DNA of 64,000 bases from Marinimicrobium sp038419845 (GTDB lineage Bacteria; Pseudomonadota; Gammaproteobacteria; Pseudomonadales; Cellvibrionaceae): contig NZ_JBCAQT010000002.1 of assembly GCF_038419845.1 (NCBI RefSeq), positions 186,001-250,000 on the forward strand, read 5' to 3'. The translations under genes and the position numbers were made by a program. Under the pieces are notes generated by a model. The model ran no database searches. It saw nothing but the letters and a program-made list of their open reading frames with translations, and was not told the origin of the DNA. This document shows positions 62,377 through 64,000 of this stretch, one piece after another. The stretch's first letter is position 1. Each line of letters starts with the position of its first letter.

Positions 62377-62404
62377 GTTGACGTTTCAGCCAGAGGTTTA
62401 TTCC
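62377..62404 (-). promoter_or_regulatory. ECF-type promoter of Ala/Ser-rich gene copy 2
   Basis: Minus strand: GGAATAA (62404-62398), 14-base spacer, CGTCAAC (62383-62377), followed by a leader ending in AGGAGTCTTAGTCATG. Confidence 0.78.
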
Positions 62405-63255
62405 ATCAATTCACTTGCACCACTTATATGGAAGAGCATCTGGGTCCGTGAAAGTGTGTCAGCTCAAGCGCCAGGGCCTGGAGCCGATCAAAGCCGCCCG
62501 CCCTCCTCTTGGCAATCCATCCAGGACTCACGCATAACGGAGGGCTCATCTGCAACGCTGAAAAACTGTATGTACAACCAGTTCAAATGAAAATGGGGGG
62601 GGTGGTTAATAAGGGAGAGAAGGTTCAGCTTCGCACCACATACAACGTAAAAAGGCTCAGCATTTCTGCAGAGCCTTTTCTTGAAGTGCCATAGCTGGCT
62701 TTAGGTTATTGGCAGACTTTTCAATTGACGCTCTATACGAATAAGTGACAATTCTTGTGACTACCAACAAACAGTCGTGTTAACCAAAGCATAACTTGGC
62801 AAAAGCAGTTGTTGATATCTATCAAGTTTGGCGCTTTATGCTTAGCAGGATTTACCCCTGTTTAACGGCATATAGTGGCAAATAATTTCAAGAATGGGTG
62901 AATTATCGTCATAATATGCCTTTTGCCTTGTTTTTCATATAGTTAAGTAACACCAAGCTTTCCTTATATAAGCTAAATTTGGTGTCCAAGTTTCTCACTG
63001 TCAGCTCCCTGATCAAAAGAATCAAAATGGACCGGCGTTGACAGCGGTACACATACAGGCTGTTGATCAGTTGGAACAGATTGTATCGCGCTGGCGGGTC
63101 ATGGGCAGATAGCCGGTAATCCTCCCTTTAGAGTGAGCATTAGTTACTTGGGATATTCCACTATCATTCGGCTCTTTTAATAGGTAGAGTCCACGGAACG
63201 CGCTTAGGGAAATGGCTCTCGAAGACCCTTTTACCCGTAGTCTGGTCCGATTCCC
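62405..63255. other. Long AT-richer intergenic region
   Basis: This stretch of 851 bases has no gene I can support; short frames at 62509 and 63067 lack ribosome sites, and the latter runs antisense to the PAS gene. It holds an orphan terminator-like hairpin (62650-62679) and a second hairpin at 62950-62985 (ACACCAA with TTGGTGT, inner AGCTT with AAGCT). A small RNA is possible but not shown. Confidence 0.5.
62650..62679. terminator. Orphan terminator-like hairpin
   Basis: AAAAGGCTC (62650-62658) pairs with GAGCCTTTT (62671-62679) across a 12-base loop and works in either direction. No gene ends nearby on either strand. Confidence 0.6.
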
Positions 63256-64000
63256 ATGCCCCCACACGCACACATCGCCGCTGAGCGCGCTCCCGCTTGG
63301 CTGGAAGCGCTTCCCGATTCTGCCGTCCTCATCGATGAGAACAGTACCATCCTCGCGGTTAACGCCCTGTGGCGGACGTTCGCCCTGGCAAACGGAGGCG
63401 CCCCTCAAGCCTATCTGGGAGATAACTACCTTGAAGTGTGTCAGAGTGTCCCCGCCGATGAGGTTGGCGATCTACCCCAACAGTTGGAAGACGTTCTCAC
63501 AGGGGCCTCCGACTCCCTGGAGTGGGAATACTCATGCCATTCTCCTTCAGAACGCCGGTGGTTCCGGCTCACCGCCACCCGTATCCAGGAGCAGGGCCAG
63601 CATTATGTGGTGGTGATCCACCGGGACATCAGCCATGGGCGCCTGTCTGACGAAGCGGCCAAGGCTCACGAACAACAGCTCGAGTCCGTTCTCGCCCACA
63701 CCCGGGAGGGCCTGGTAGTGGTCCAGGGACAGGAGACCATTCGCTACGCGAACCCCCGTGCGTGCGAGTTACTGGGGGATTCGCACGAACATCTGGTTGG
63801 CCAGAACCTCAGCATTCCCATCCCTTCCTCAACCGGGCAGACTCTCGAACTCCAACCCGCCGGTGAGGGGTCACGGACTCTGGAAATCTACCATGTGCGG
63901 AGCGAATGGGCGGGCGAACCCGCCTGGCTGGTCCACCTCCATGACATTACGGTTCAAGTGGCGGCCGAGCGAGCCCTGAAGGAGAACGAAGATCTCCTAG
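63256..64000 (+). CDS. PAS-domain sensor protein (3' end outside window)
   Basis: The frame opens at ATG 63256, with an in-frame stop at 63238, and runs to the window edge (248 codons visible). It begins with a PAS domain (LEALPDSAVLIDENSTILAVNALWRTFA; WFRLTATRIQEQGQHYVVVIHRDIS), then a second PAS (LESVLAHTREGLVVVQGQETIRYANPRACELLG) ending in HDITVQVAAERALKENEDLL. No membrane helix is visible. The output domain, probably a histidine kinase or a GGDEF/EAL module, lies outside the window. Confidence 0.82.
   Translation, partial: MPPHAHIAAERAPAWLEALPDSAVLIDENSTILAVNALWRTFALANGGAPQAYLGDNYLEVCQSVPADEVGDLPQQLEDVLTGASDSLEWEYSCHSPSERRWFRLTATRIQEQGQHYVVVIHRDISHGRLSDEAAKAHEQQLESVLAHTREGLVVVQGQETIRYANPRACELLGDSHEHLVGQNLSIPIPSSTGQTLELQPAGEGSRTLEIYHVRSEWAGEPAWLVHLHDITVQVAAERALKENEDLL

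Noticed and set aside
63067..63408. 113-codon minus-strand frame
   Set aside because: No ribosome site; its 5' half is antisense to the PAS gene, which has clear domain motifs.

Overview
The window looks like chromosomal DNA of a marine, polysaccharide-degrading gammaproteobacterium, most likely Cellvibrionales (Marinimicrobium/Saccharophagus-like). The signs are high GC, polyserine and Gly-Asn linkers in secreted lipoproteins, large sugar-type TonB-dependent receptors, and the typical gammaproteobacterial block tsaC-dprA-lysM / def-fmt-rsmB-trkA-trkH. No tRNA, rRNA, CRISPR array, insertion sequence or integrase was seen. All assignments come from reading motifs; no database search was possible.

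Layout. (1) 1-2526: 5' part of a lipoprotein cytochrome c/PA14/beta-propeller dehydrogenase. (2) 2.7-11.6 kb: housekeeping genes for tRNA t6A synthesis, DNA uptake, a LysM protein, formyl-Met processing, 16S rRNA m5C methylation and Trk potassium uptake. (3) 11.6-34.4 kb: a pectin-use locus with two PL1 pectate lyases, a PL10 pectate lyase, a GH43 enzyme, two TonB receptors, a pair of related surface-type lipoproteins, a TIM-barrel isomerase, a glyoxalase-fold protein and two membrane diguanylate cyclases with extracytoplasmic sensor domains. (4) 34.7-43.7 kb: leuA, an Lrp-type regulator, a sialate O-acetylesterase-like enzyme, a TVP38-type membrane protein, an SDR with a divergent Crp/Fnr regulator, and a Cys-repeat lipoprotein. 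(5) 43.7-50 kb: an MreB without mreCD, a GGDEF protein with a damaged EAL domain, an ion channel with an unusual selectivity filter, a CC0125-type lipoprotein, and an ECF sigma/anti-sigma pair. (6) 50-62.4 kb: a divergent subtilase, an outer-membrane barrel, a lipoprotein MsrAB, cytochrome P460 with an AraC regulator, a two-component system with an MXKDX-repeat protein, and two paralogous Ala/Ser-rich secreted proteins flanking a small lower-GC island (Cys-protease-like protein plus lipoprotein, XRE regulator, 89-aa orphan). (7) The end holds a partial PAS-domain sensor.

Main discoveries. Four promoters (the sigma gene itself, the outer-membrane barrel and both Ala/Ser-rich proteins) share GGAATAA, exactly 14 bases, then CGTTA or CGTCA; a close variant precedes the subtilase. 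This defines a probable envelope regulon run by the local ECF sigma factor. In the pectin locus a TonB receptor is followed by two lipoproteins with a shared domain, a possible SusD-like glycan-binding partner outside Bacteroidetes. A 64-base terminator repeat flanks the GH43-VOC-PL10 cassette. A TTG-started Cys/His protein overlapping a lipoprotein gene resembles an effector/immunity pair.
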